From: Guadua angustifolia
Taxonomy: Eukaryota; Streptophyta; Magnoliopsida; Poales; Poaceae
Assembly (NCBI GenBank): GCA_036346375.1
Contig: CM070503.1
Span: 1 to 64,000 of the forward strand
Length of the DNA stretch: 64,000 nucleotides
Direction: 5' to 3'
Part shown: piece after piece, positions 24,837-35,489 of the stretch
Numbering within the stretch: position 1 is the stretch's first letter
How the letters are laid out: each line of letters opens with the position of its first letter
Translations under genes and position numbers: made by a program
Notes under the pieces: model-generated
The model's input: only the letters and a program-made list of their open reading frames with translations
What the model was told of the DNA's origin: nothing
Database searches by the model: none

Positions 24837-27107
24837 AAAATCGCGTTTAGGTCCTTTCATCGATTTTTTTTCCACACGGTTTTCTAAAAAAAAAAACATC
24901 TTTCTTAGAAAACACAGATTCGTTGAGGGTTTATAGCTGAATTAGAAATCACGTTTATGCTTTTTAAATGCATGGCAAGCGGCGCATAAACTCAGCCTAG
25001 TATACTTTATACCCTTAGATTTCACAACGAAGGCGTTTCTTAGTTGGTTAAAGCGCTTGGTTGCAACCAGCCGATCTTGGCTTTGAATCCAGCTAGTGCA
25101 GCTCACTGTAGCTGTGCAGATTATTGTAGCTGCCTATTGTACTGTAGATACAGTTATTTTCTAAAAAGGGTGGGAACGCCTTTTTTTGAAATAAATTTTG
25201 GCTTCCTTATGACTTTTTAGAATAGATTTCTACAACTAATTGTTTTCAAAAAATATTTTCCTAAAAAAAGAGAGAACTCAAAAAAATATTCTTTTCTAAA
25301 AAAATATTAATACTGACAGTATTTTTGTTTTTGTTTTTATTTTCCCATTTTTTTAGAATTTTTTCTCCCTGTTAAAATCTATATCAGCTGGGGCTGCATG
25401 CATTGGGTTTCAGGTTCAAACCCCATGGAAACCAATTTTTCTCTGGTTTTTTTTGCATCAAACTCGATGATTTGATTGAGTTATGAAATCATGTTGTAAA
25501 TTTTTGGAACTTTTTAGAAGTGTCCTCAAAGCATGCCTAACCTACAAAAAAAATCTGAATCATGATCAAATATGTGCGATTTTTAAAAAATCTGGCAATG
25601 CTACTAATGCATTTAAAGTAATTTCGTTGATTTATTTGAGCTACTAAATTTGTAGATTCTTGAAATTTTTAAGAAGGGTCCTGAGAGTATGCCTATGCTA
25701 CCATAAAAAATCAAATCATGATCAAACTTTTATTATTTAAAAAAATTCTAACAATGCTACTGACACATTTAAAACAACTTCACTTATTTAATTGAGGTAC
25801 TAAATTTGTGAATTCTTTAAAATTTGTGAGAAAGGTCCTGAGAACATGTCTAAACTACCATAAAAAAAAGCGAATCAGGATCAAACTTTTGCGATTTTTA
25901 TAAATTATTATTTTATGGTTTTTAAAAATTATGGCAATTTATTTTTCTTTTCTCCCCGAGATGTTCTCAAAAAATATTTTCTTTCTTTATTAGAATCTCT
26001 GCCTGTCTCGATGATTCATTCCGGCCACGGCAACACACGGACCGTTAATTATCTAGTTATATTGATGATTGTGTTGTCGATGTTGAATGGAAGCCGACCG
26101 GGCAAACTATGTAAGTAACCAGGGAGAAAACCCGTGTTAAACCCTAAGACGGGATTGTGCTGTCCATCTTGTCGGTTTTGACTGCTCTGAGCAAGTAACC
26201 CGGGAGAAACACGGGGCTATGCAAGCAAGATTGCCTTCGAGTAAGTGTAAGTTTGGGCTGAACTGTGATCTTTGAGATTGAATCGCCACTTTATTCAGAG
26301 GCTAGACTTGTGTTGCGTCAGATTTCGGGGATGTTTGAAGGTACGAAGGGAGCGACGATGGATTTTTTTTTATAAAAATAGTATATTTTTGAAATAATTT
26401 ATAAAAACAATCTTCTGAAAAAAATTACAAAAATATATCTCTTCTGTCGCTATTTGAAATAGTAACAGGATATGTTTTGTTGCGGATTGAATACTTTACC
26501 ATGGATTCATTTGGAAAGAGTTGGGATATTATTTTTATAAAATTATTTTAAAATATATTATTTAAAAAGATTCTAGCGGCCATGTGTCCCAACTTTTGTT
26601 TTGGTTCCAGCTATTTCGTTTGTAGCCGTTGTTCGTGTCGAGCGTCAGGGAAGGCTTTGTAGGGTCGTTCGGTCATCGGGTGGGGTCAGAGCCGGCTTCT
26701 CCGGAGAGGTTGACGACGTACGCGGTGGCATCGCTAGCACCATCCGATCCTTATCCCACGGCCAGGGTGGTCCGGCCGGGCAGCGAGTCCGGAGACACGT
26801 CCCCTGAAACCGTGAAGGCCGGCACGCGCCCCACACGTGCGGGCCGGCCGGTACCCCGACCGAGCCGCGCGCGCGGGATTAGTTGTCCCTTCCCGCGGGT
26901 TTCCCGGCCGGACTCTATTTAACTAGAGCCTGCCTGTCACTTTGCACATTCATGACGCAAATCAATTTCCTTTGATCCCCTAGGCTTCTTTCCAAGTTAA
27001 TGGCCGTCCAATCGAAAAAATCAATTCTTTCCAAGTTCATAGTACCAGATATTTCTCCAAGCCTTTCGTGATCTCCGTGCTCCACGGAAGAGAATAGACA
27101 TATAGTT
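24837..27107. repeat. Tandem duplication 2, second copy (2.27 kb)
   Basis: Second copy of 22694-24836, with the same internal landmarks: the tRNA-like segment at 25033-25102, AT-rich subrepeats at 25430-25870 and a GC-rich end at 26580-26900. It continues directly into the MIR396 locus at 27204, so this copy is probably in the ancestral position. The right boundary is set where similarity to copy 1 stops after CTCCACGG. Confidence 0.9.
25033..25102 (+). other. tRNA-like segment, copy 2
   Basis: Identical in the key boxes to the segment at 22892-22960 (A-box-like and B-box-like words, anticodon-loop-like TTGCAAC), and duplicated with its surroundings. Confidence 0.45.
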
Positions 27108-27203
27108 CATATAATTTCAGATGTCGGAGAGCGCTCCCGTTGGAGAGTACCATGAGAGATTTGAGAGAGTCGAGACATGCCATGCGCCAGTGGAGAAAGA
27201 AGA

Positions 27204-27346
27204 GCGTGCGCATGATCTCCACAGGCTTTCTTGAACGATGGACCGGGATTGCAGGGCATTGCAGCGCTCTCGTTTAACTGGGATCGTGCCGAAAGCGATT
27301 TCACGTCGATCGTTCAAGAAAGCCCATGGAGACCATGGCGCGCCTT
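27204..27346 (+). ncRNA. MIR396: MIR396 precursor hairpin (first of cluster)
   Basis: The 5' arm carries TCCACAGGCTTTCTTGAACG (from 27218), the monocot miR396 isoform with the extra G after CCACAG. The 3' arm CGTTCAAGAAAGCCCATGGA (from 27311) is the expected star strand, nearly complementary with a 2-nt offset. The base continues pairing (GCGCATG with CATGGCGCGC), giving a stem-loop of about 140 nt. miR396 represses GROWTH-REGULATING FACTOR transcription factors in plants and so limits cell proliferation and organ size. The residues after GAAC are GA rather than the usual TG, so the exact 3' end of the mature miRNA may differ from the second locus. Expression cannot be judged from sequence. 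Confidence 0.9.
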
Positions 27347-27349
27347 TGG

Positions 27350-28020
27350 ATCGGAGCAAGTTACTGAAGATTAACTGCAGGTATGTGTGTGTCTCGGAGC
27401 TTAATTCCATCACATGCTTTCATTCGATCGCAAGCTTAGCGATATTGCTCCTACCAATCGTCCGTGCAGTGCGTGCTCCGTTGTCCCAGGAAACACGGCC
27501 TTCCTCAGAACAACACATGACAGATCTCTGACTCTGTCTGTGTGTCTCTCTCTCTCTCGTGAATTAATCGTCTCTGTTTCCACAGCCACATGGCATGTGC
27601 TAGTTATATATTAACCCTCATCTGATTCGCTGCAACATGCAAATTCTAGCTGGTGGTAGCAGGTGCATAATGCAATGCGCATCCTACGGTTTTGCTTCTG
27701 CTGCGCGTTACGATTCCGTACACACCTAGTTTAATCGCATTCCAGATGGAATTTTGCTTTGGTGGCACATGCATGCAGTGCACGAAGGAATGGTGTGCAT
27801 AAATTAAACTACGGAAATATACACGCTAATTATCTAGATGACCAATCAGCGCTTGCAAAGTCAATAGGAAAATGCAAAACAAAAGCCGGCCGTAGTAGAG
27901 AGACATGAGGAGGAAGATGGGCAGGGCAAGGCTGGCCGGTCCATGGCATTTTGCCATGCATGTGCTCGCACCCTTGCGCTGCCGCGGCACTCATCGGTGA
28001 ATTTTTTCCTCTCATACACA
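27350..28020. other. Downstream of MIR396; no further gene seen
   Basis: Presumably includes the rest of the primary miR396 transcript. It contains a (CT)n run near 27546-27558 and no supported coding frame. Confidence 0.35.
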
Positions 28021-28023
28021 CAC

Positions 28024-28498
28024 GGCCCTTCTAAGTAAATTTATAAAAATAACTTCCTTCTCAACCGTAGAATACGTAATAGTCAACACATGTCACTTGT
28101 GATGCTCTTGTACCACGGCAACATAATCCATCGTGGTAGCGACACCCCCAGACTCGGCAGGTCACCTATCGCAAATCACAAACTTGGTTGCACGGACTTG
28201 CCGAGCAAGCCTAGCTCTTTAGGTAGGTGCATGGTTAATTATTGACTTTAATTAGTTATTAATTAGTAACTTAATTAAGTTATTAAATAATTTAAGTGGT
28301 TGGTTAAGTGACTAATCAAGGTGATTTATTTTATGAACATGCTAAGGAAAGGTAGCTCGGCAGGAAAACTTGTTGCACTATAGGAGCGTGGCAAGTGACA
28401 CATGTCAGCTACTGTGTATTCCGCGATCTATAAAGGACCATTTTTATAAATTTATTTGAAAGAGGCTAGATTTGAAAAAAGAATTGCGTCGAGGGGCT
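28024..28498. mobile_element. Element with long (over 70 bp) inverted repeats, possibly Mutator-like
   Basis: The left part (28035-28120: TTTATAAAAATAAC, then GTAGAATACG, ACATGTCACTTGTGATGCTC) is the inverted counterpart of the right part (28370-28450: GAGCGTGGCAAGTGACACATGT, GTATTCCGCG, CATTTTTATAAA). The centre is a TTAATTA-rich palindromic stretch. Similar right-end and centre sequences recur at 45890-46240, implying a family. No target duplication is evident and no protein is encoded, so the superfamily assignment is tentative. Confidence 0.5.
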
Positions 28499-28863
28499 TT
28501 AAAAAAGAAGGCAGGTGTCTTGGTGCTGCGACGTATGGGTATGTATGGGTAAACAAATTTCATGGAGGAGATATGTAATAGGAAGTTTAATCATGTGCAT
28601 CTCCACATATATATCATGCCAACATGTTATACTCATCTATCACTAAATCTCAACCCTAATTCTACCATACAATGTCATTAATTGGAGGAGTGAGAAATCA
28701 AGGGTGGGATGGACCCGTGAGAAATTAAATGAATGATTGAGATTGACAAGAGGGACGTTGATGATCCATTTTGTGGGGATGCATAGAATTAAGTTAGCAT
28801 ACCTCCTCAATAGATAAAGAGGTTTAACAACATGGATGGGTGTGCATGCAGGTAATTTACTCC

Positions 28864-28964
<101 letters not shown>

Positions 28965-29738
28965 TAAGGATGAAAATAGATCAAATAATTTCAGACCGAT
29001 TTGGACAATTTTTGGATATGGATTTTGTCGGCTCGGATATTTATCATATAGTATCAGATCAAAAATAAATACAGATTTGGTAGCTCATTATTTGTCGAAT
29101 ACGAATATGGATTCGAATAATTCGGATATTCATAGGCCAGATTATCCAGATATGCATGCGGGCTAGGCCAAGGTTACTCTTTTGGACCAAAAAGGTTTCT
29201 AAATTTCAAAATTATTTGTGAATTTAATTAATTCATAAATCAAGTTTCAATTATTAAAATTGGCAAACTAGCTCCAAAAAATACAAATATTTTGTAGAAA
29301 AGTTCCTAACACAATCTATCTTTTAAAAAGTTATCTTCAAGATTTTATCCACTTTTATGTTTTCAAAAATTCAAACATTGTTGTTCTTAACTGGACAATA
29401 TTTTAAATAAGTAGCTAAAATGCATAAAAACTCATAAATACATACTTCATTATTTTAAATATAATTCAATAAAAAATACAAATTTTGGGCCATTACATAT
29501 TCTTATGAATGTTTGGATCAAATAAACTAGTTATATTTTTTGTTTATTTTGTATATACAATTTAAAAGGTTTTCATGTTTCGATGAATATTCATGACCGT
29601 ATTCGTTTCGATTCATATTCACTCCATATTTGTATTAGTATCCATGTTATCCATATTCATATCCGCGTTCAAGAAACGATTTGAAAACAAAGATGGTAAA
29701 GCCATTATCCGGTTGTATTCGATCCATTTTCATCCCTA
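28965..29738. mobile_element. hAT element, same family as 8567-9311
   Basis: Left end TAAGGATGAAAATAGATC and right end GATCCATTTTCATCCCTA are inverted repeats. The flanks TATATAGG and ATGATAGG (29739-29746) agree at six of eight positions, consistent with an 8-bp target duplication altered by slippage in the adjoining TA tract. Inside, ATTCGGATAT and ATCCATATTC words repeat near the ends as in the 8.6-kb element. No transposase. Confidence 0.75.
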
Positions 29739-29746
29739 ATGATAGG

Positions 29747-32700
29747 TAACAATATATCTTTTGAAATCATTTAAATGGACGAACTTTGATATTCTTTTAT
29801 ATCAGTGGCCAAATTCGACAAAGCTAGCTTGACTGCACGCATACCACGGCGACATTTGCTTGTACATGGAGGCGGGAGTAATTCATAGTTTGAACGAGTA
29901 GAAGAGGAATGGAGGGAAATCCAGCTATCTCTAATGTCATGTTCAATCTTTTGTGCGAGTTGCATAGTTGCATTTGCGCTACTGCACAGAGGGAGAGCTG
30001 AGGGAAGACCGGACACCGGAAGAGTAGGAGCTAGGCCCGCTTGTCTTTACAGCTCAAAGATTCACAAATTGCACATGCTCCTCTTGGCTGGCCGGCTGGC
30101 TGGCTCATCCTCCAGATGGGAGAGAGAGAGGGCGAAAGATGGAGGAGAATAAACAATAATGCTGCAGTTCGGCCCCAAATCCAACAGAAATCCGCTTTTC
30201 CGATCACTGTGAATTCAGAATTCATTGCTTATCTAGCTTTCTATATATATATATATATATATATTCAAATCTAGCTTTCCCGTACACGGATTTACAACAC
30301 CATATGTCCACGGTGAGCTACGTCACTCCTGCGGTTAGCTGAGCTCCACAGGCTTCCGTGCTCCCCGAGTGTGGCAAGAGACATATATTGCTAGACACGT
30401 CTTTTATGTGGGTGAGGGGACAAAATTTGCAAATGTATATGAGGTTAAGAGTTGCAAAGAAATAAGGTGTCGGAGGCTAGTTATGCCATGGTTCCGTGAA
30501 TTTGCACTCGCTCGTACGATTGCCGGCCACCTGGGGCCGATCCATCTCTGCCTTTTCACCTTCGTGTTTTCTGCGTCTTTTCCCTCCCTTTATGCCTGAC
30601 CAACCTTATGAAAGTTGATGATTTGTGCCTTGTTTTGTTTGGTTGCTGCTGCTGCTTTTCTTAACTGTGCTCCTCTGAGCTTTAAATGGCCATGCTACTG
30701 TAACGCTGTTGCTGCCGTGCTCTTGCCGTCAGGTTGTTGTAAAGCTCTAAGTAATTATTCTATCTATTCATAAATATAAGACTTATTTTGATTTTGTACA
30801 ATGATTAAGATTTCGATGAAATAGAGAAAGTTACGAGAGAATGAATTAGATACCCTCTATTTAATTGTTTTAGAAAATGACAGAATACTTTTGTGTGGAT
30901 GGTAATGAATAAAAACATATGGCTGTGAGATGAATAATTTTTGAACAGAAAGAGTATTCTTTTAGAGGTAAATAAAGCCAAGGCACAACAGGCAGTTAAT
31001 TAGTTACTCATGCAGGCATGTAATGTAAGCTTTTGTTGCCATTAGAATTCAGTGCTGATTGATTGTTTTTGAGGGAAAAGCAACAGGGGAGACCCCTGCT
31101 GGAAGTGCTGATTGATTGTTGTAACTTCACTGAACTGACTCTGGATTTTCACTGCACATTACCCTTTTGTTGCACAGGCCAGCCATCATTCACCTCTTTC
31201 TGCAACGACAATGATATCCTTGCATGCATGGTTAATCAATCATATGGCGAAAGCTCTGTGGTAAGTGTCATGCGCTCATGATGGTGACTGACAAGGAGCT
31301 GTGAAAAAATTTAAATCATAGGTCGGTACTTGGCATGTCGCAGCAAGTATTCATAAGGATTCGTGACACCAGCAACAGATTAACAGTGCATTTTTCCTCG
31401 AGGGGAAACCGGTTTAAACAGTAGCTTCATCAATTTTCCCCCCCAAACAGTGGCATGTCCATTTCCCTGACAGTACATGTGGTCCAGATCTTCTTCAATA
31501 TTAGCGGGACAAAAGCCTTGCATCAACCCAGGGGCATAAATTAGCCTGTCAGTCGCCTGTAATTGGTTTAATTTAACCGGGGAGATGGAGAGGATTATAT
31601 AGCAAACACATGGCCATGATAGTGAGAGCAGAGGCAATCAAAAGATGGATTAGAAAATGTTGTAGCAGGTTGTCTGATAGCTGAGCCGGCCGGGCAGCAC
31701 ATGGACACGACAATGAAGAGCTGCCCACTCAGCTGCACGACAAGCGATTGCTAAAAAAACTTTCTTGGACAACTAGAGCGAAAGTTTCTTAAGTGATTTT
31801 GGAAGAATGGTAGGAGCATATGTGCCTTCCTGCTGCCTCTGCTCAATCGCCAGTTCGTGGTTGGTGGTTGATGTATCTCTGCTGATTTGTTTCACCTACC
31901 CAACTTCCAAGTGGTAATTGGTAATCGACTTTTTATAAAAAAAAAATCGGTAATAGACTAATTGTTAGCAGTGCATTGTGTTTTCGTGTTTTGTAATGGC
32001 CTGGCGATGTGATGATACTGTACAGATTGGGAACTTGGGATGACTTGTCTCGAAGACATCTTCTGATCATGGAAGGAAGATGGATGAATCACAGAAATTG
32101 GTAGGCTTCTTTTGAGCAATGTGCGGCAAGCATGGGTTGCTAGTGTACAGATAAGAAGATTTTGCAGATCCAGAGCCGGCCACATACATACATACATACC
32201 TCTGTCTGCAGTCTGTACCACATTGTCTTGCGTTGTGTCGAAGATAAGCAGCATGTGTGAAGTGTCTTGGACGACTCCGGCTGACAGCAGCCATCCATCC
32301 ACCCACCCACGAACATCACGCCGCCTGAATGGCCCGATACGATACATGGAAAGCAGGCGAAATGGTGCTGAAATCCTGCATCTAACTTTGTGTTCGAGTC
32401 GAATTAACTTTATTATTTGCTTGTGTCACCAATTCATGGCGATCGACCGAGCCGCACAAGGTTAGCTCTGTCAGTTTGTCTTGTCCGAAACGAGGCCATG
32501 CAATGCAATGGCAACATGACCACACCACCAAACTAGTAGCTAGGCTTGCGTAGCTGACGAACTGGACCAGGAGATTTAACCCGACTTGCATTGGCCTGCC
32601 CTAAAGTTGGCGTCGGAGCTAGTCCTCGCCTAGACGTAGGCTCCGATCTGATAGAGTGATTTACTCCAGTTAAGCAAACAACGGCTCCATCGTACCAACC

Positions 32701-32855
32701 ACCCACCGAAGTGGTTGGATCAGCGTTCAGTAGATGCGTGCAGCGTTGCAGTTCATCTTCAGAGATGGAGCTGTTTTTACAAGGATAAAAACGCAAGAAG
32801 AGAAGAGAGCTTAGAGAAGAGGGGGACAGAGTGAGGAAGAAAGGAGGAGAAAAAG
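29747..32855. other. Intergenic; Stowaway-like remnant at about 30757-30955
   Basis: No gene recognised across 3 kb. At 30757-30955 there is sequence resembling the Stowaway MITE at 15872 (TCATAAATATAAGACTTATTTTG through AATAATTTTTGAACAG), without clear ends. Short AT microsatellites occur at 30241-30264, and an ACAT repeat at about 32183-32199. Confidence 0.4.
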
Positions 32856-33274
32856 AAATTTATATACTGCTGTGCTGTGCTGTGCCACTCCTCCATGATC
32901 CACTCAGCATGGACGGATTAATATTCCCAGTGCGGTGCCGGCAAGCGCACGGAAAAGGAGGGGAGGGGCGATGCGTGGGGCTCCGCTCTATCGCCATGAG
33001 GCTGCCTGCCTCCTGCTGCCGCTGCTGCGTACTATATACCGGCCCGTGCCCCTGCCACTGCCACCACCCTCCCGGTTAGTTATTTCACCTCCACTATTTA
33101 TATCCCCCGCTCTGTGGGCCGTTGCTCTCACTCCAAAGGAACAATACTTACCACTCTCTCTCTCTCTCTTTCTCTGTGTGTGTGTGTGTGTGCTGTTGCT
33201 GCTGCTGTTGCCTTGATGTGATGAGGCAGGAGCTTGCGAGAATTCCTTCGTCCGATGGGAAAGAAAGATGTGCG
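32856..33274 (+). promoter_or_regulatory. Putative promoter and leader of the second MIR396 gene
   Basis: A TATA-like TTTATATACTGC lies at 32859-32870, followed by GC-rich leader sequence and a (CT)n/(GT)n stretch at 33155-33192, about 410 bp ahead of the hairpin. Plant MIR genes are transcribed by RNA polymerase II from such promoters, but the assignment here rests on position and the TATA match only. Another TATA-like box is near 33097. Confidence 0.3.
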
Positions 33275-33446
33275 GGCATGCTTTCCACAGGCTTTCTTGA
33301 ACTGTGAACTCGTGGGGTGGGGGTATGTGGAATGTGGCCGATGGCATCGTGTGAGTCCAATTCTCTCAGAATTGTGGAGCTCTCGGTTTCTCTGTCGTCG
33401 TCTCTACCTGTTGATGGTTCAAGAAAGCCCATGGAAACCATGCAGC
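33275..33446 (+). ncRNA. MIR396: MIR396 precursor hairpin (second of cluster)
   Basis: The 5' arm at 33284-33304 reads TCCACAGGCTTTCTTGAACT followed by G, the classic monocot miR396 isoform. The 3' arm at 33416-33437 reads GGTTCAAGAAAGCCCATGGA followed by AA, the star strand. The stem extends outward through GCATGCTT on the left and AACCATGC on the right. The loop is longer than in the first locus. This copy lies 6.1 kb downstream of the first on the same strand, forming a MIR396 cluster; targets would be GRF transcription factors. A diverged third hairpin follows at 33665. Confidence 0.93.
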
Positions 33447-33664
33447 GTCTTCGGTTTCGTCCGTGCCGTTCCGCGGAGAATTCTGGCTAGCAATTATGTG
33501 TTTCTTTTTTTTCTTGAGGGAATTCTGCGTGCTCTGTTCTGAATTTTGGTGTTTCGCGGCTCTCTTTGGGTTGGGGTTGGGGGTTGGGGGGTAATTCTAC
33601 GAGAACTCAGGGAACTCCATGTTTTTGTTCTGAATTTGGTGTTCGTGCCTCTCTGGGGGAGTGG

Positions 33665-33812
33665 TTCTGCGGGAATTCCTTGGGCAGGCGTTCTTGAACC
33701 ATGAAGTACTTGACTACTTGTTGCTTATATGAATTCTGCCGTGCGTGGGGGAGAATTTTGGTGTTGATTGTCTTCTGTGGTTCAAGGAAGTTCATTGCAA
33801 TTATGCCATGCA
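33665..33812 (+). ncRNA. Degenerate MIR396-like hairpin
   Basis: A 5' arm TTGGGCAGGCGTTCTTGAAC (33680-33699) matches miR396 at about 16 of 21 positions and a 3' arm GGTTCAAGGAAGTTCATTGC (33779-33798) matches the star strand at most positions, in the same order and about the same spacing. Pairing is good near the loop (CTTGAACCA) but weak towards the base. Flanking words (GTTCTGAATTTTGGTG and GTTCTGAATTTGGTG) are also duplicated, so this looks like a decayed tandem copy of the MIR396 segment. It may be non-functional or a diverged miRNA. Confidence 0.5.
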
Positions 33813-35261
33813 TTTACTTTGGTTAAATTCAGCAATAGGATTGTTTTTGTTCTCTGAATTTGGCATTCTTAAATGCATCTTCAGATGCAATTGAGTAAAG
33901 ATTTCCTTTCTTGTTATTATAACTTCTCTGGATCGTGGTTTTCCTCGTCTGTTTCTTTTGCTTGATCTTGCAATTTTGTTTGACGCTGATATCCTGAATT
34001 TCACATTTTTCTAGGTACATTTGGTCTGGACGATTTTTCTAATTCTGATTTGGTAATTGACATACTGTTTATGAATAATTCAGAACATTTTTTTATGAAG
34101 CAATTGTCCGAAGAAACACCTGAGAGCTAGCTGGATTCGAAGAATTCTGCAGATCAGAGATGTCAATGGAACTTGTGATGAAGCAAATGCCATGGAGAAT
34201 TCCTGAAACGGTTTATCATGCTGAGAATTCAGATCAGAAATGCTCTCAGAAGGTTTGGCTAAGCAATCTTCAGAATTTATTTCACTGAATCGGTTTTCAG
34301 AATTTGCCTCACTGGGAATTCAACGAGAATTCAGAGCAGAATCGATCTGGTGGTTTCAGAGTTTGTTTACAATTCATGTTTCTAAAGAGCTATTCTACAT
34401 TTTTGCCCTTAATTGCTGAAAGAAATCGGTACAATTATCGTGTTCAAATTTCAAATTCAGCATCCACAGCTTCATTGGATCTGCATGCGTTTGCGTAATC
34501 TGAACCCTGACATCTCGTATTTGTCCATTCAGAAGACCACAACTGGAAACTACTCTGTCACTTGATTTCCAATTTTTAACACCTGCAAAAATTAGCATAC
34601 AATGTAGCTTGCTTAATTACTGCAGCATTGACGACAAAACATCTTTTTTGAGTTTCCCTCACAGCCTCACATCCTTTGGAAAGAAACAAACAGAAAGGCA
34701 AGCTGCCGCTGCCTTTGCCTTTGCCTTTGGTGTTTGTTCTGATCTGTTTCTTGTAGCAATACTGCAGTATTAGTGCATTACTGCCGCTGCTGCTGCGTTA
34801 CAGTTTAGAAACCCATCCAATTCCATCTCCATCCTGCCTTAAAAAAGAAGAGCCCCAGGCTGAGAAGTCAGGGTGGTGGGGGTGCATGACGTTCTGTCCT
34901 TGGCAGGTGGAAATCATGCTTCTGCAGAAAGAGATCTGAGGAAAAGATGGCAGCAAAAGCTAACATAACCACCACATCATGTGTTTCCCCAGCAAACCAT
35001 AAAATCTCAATCCCACTGTCTGCCTCACTCCCATTTATGATTTACTACTGCCTTACTAGCACTGCAACTACATGCAGCAGCAACCCAATCCGGACCTGCT
35101 CTGAAAGAGGGAGTTTTTCGCGCTTCTCGAGGACAAGGTGAACTGCATTGCAGTGCCTATCAGTTCATGCCCATGAGCACTGGTTAAAGTAGCTAGTGAA
35201 AGTGCGGTCTCAGTTGTTGTTATCCTCTAACTCTGATGGGAGGAGGGTGCATGAGATGAGA
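33813..35261. other. MIR396 3' flank rich in GAATTC words; no protein gene
   Basis: From about 33230 to 34360 the words GAATTC, GAATTCTG, TTCAGAATT and CTGAATTT recur many times (perfect GAATTC near 33239, 33478, 33520, 33674, 33730, 34141, 34198, 34223, 34318 and 34329). No open frame has coding character. Beyond 34400 it is ordinary AT-rich DNA. Confidence 0.4.
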
Positions 35262-35487
35262 TTGCATCTCGAAGCACGGCATAACAATTCGAGACAAAAT
35301 TTAACGTGAAAAAACTCTTTAAAAAAATCACAGAAAATAATACACTATAATAGTTTCAATGTTTATATGTACAAGAGGTTAACTTATATAATCAAAAGAG
35401 TCTAATTGTAGAAGACTTGACTAATAACCTATTTCGATAAAACCAAAGATATGTATGTTAAGTTGAGATATTGAGTTGTCTCTAACA
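35262..35487 (-). mobile_element. Short copia-type LTR (copy A)
   Basis: On the minus strand it starts TGTTAGAGACAACTCAATAT and follows the same sequence as the LTRs at 37786-38010 and 38043-38266 (TTATATAA, AATATTG, CACGTTAAATT landmarks). Its far end is degraded, so the left boundary is approximate. A purine stretch AAGGGAATG lies just outside its 5' side (about 35492-35500), in the position of a polypurine tract. Confidence 0.6.
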
Positions 35488-35489
35488 AA

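Noticed and set aside
27117..27531. Overlapping protein frames across the first MIR396 hairpin
   Set aside because: Short, mutually overlapping and explained by the stem-loop; no protein similarity recognised.
30347..30370. CTCCACAGGCTTCCGTGC, resembling the start of miR396
   Set aside because: Only the first eleven bases match and no complementary arm lies nearby.
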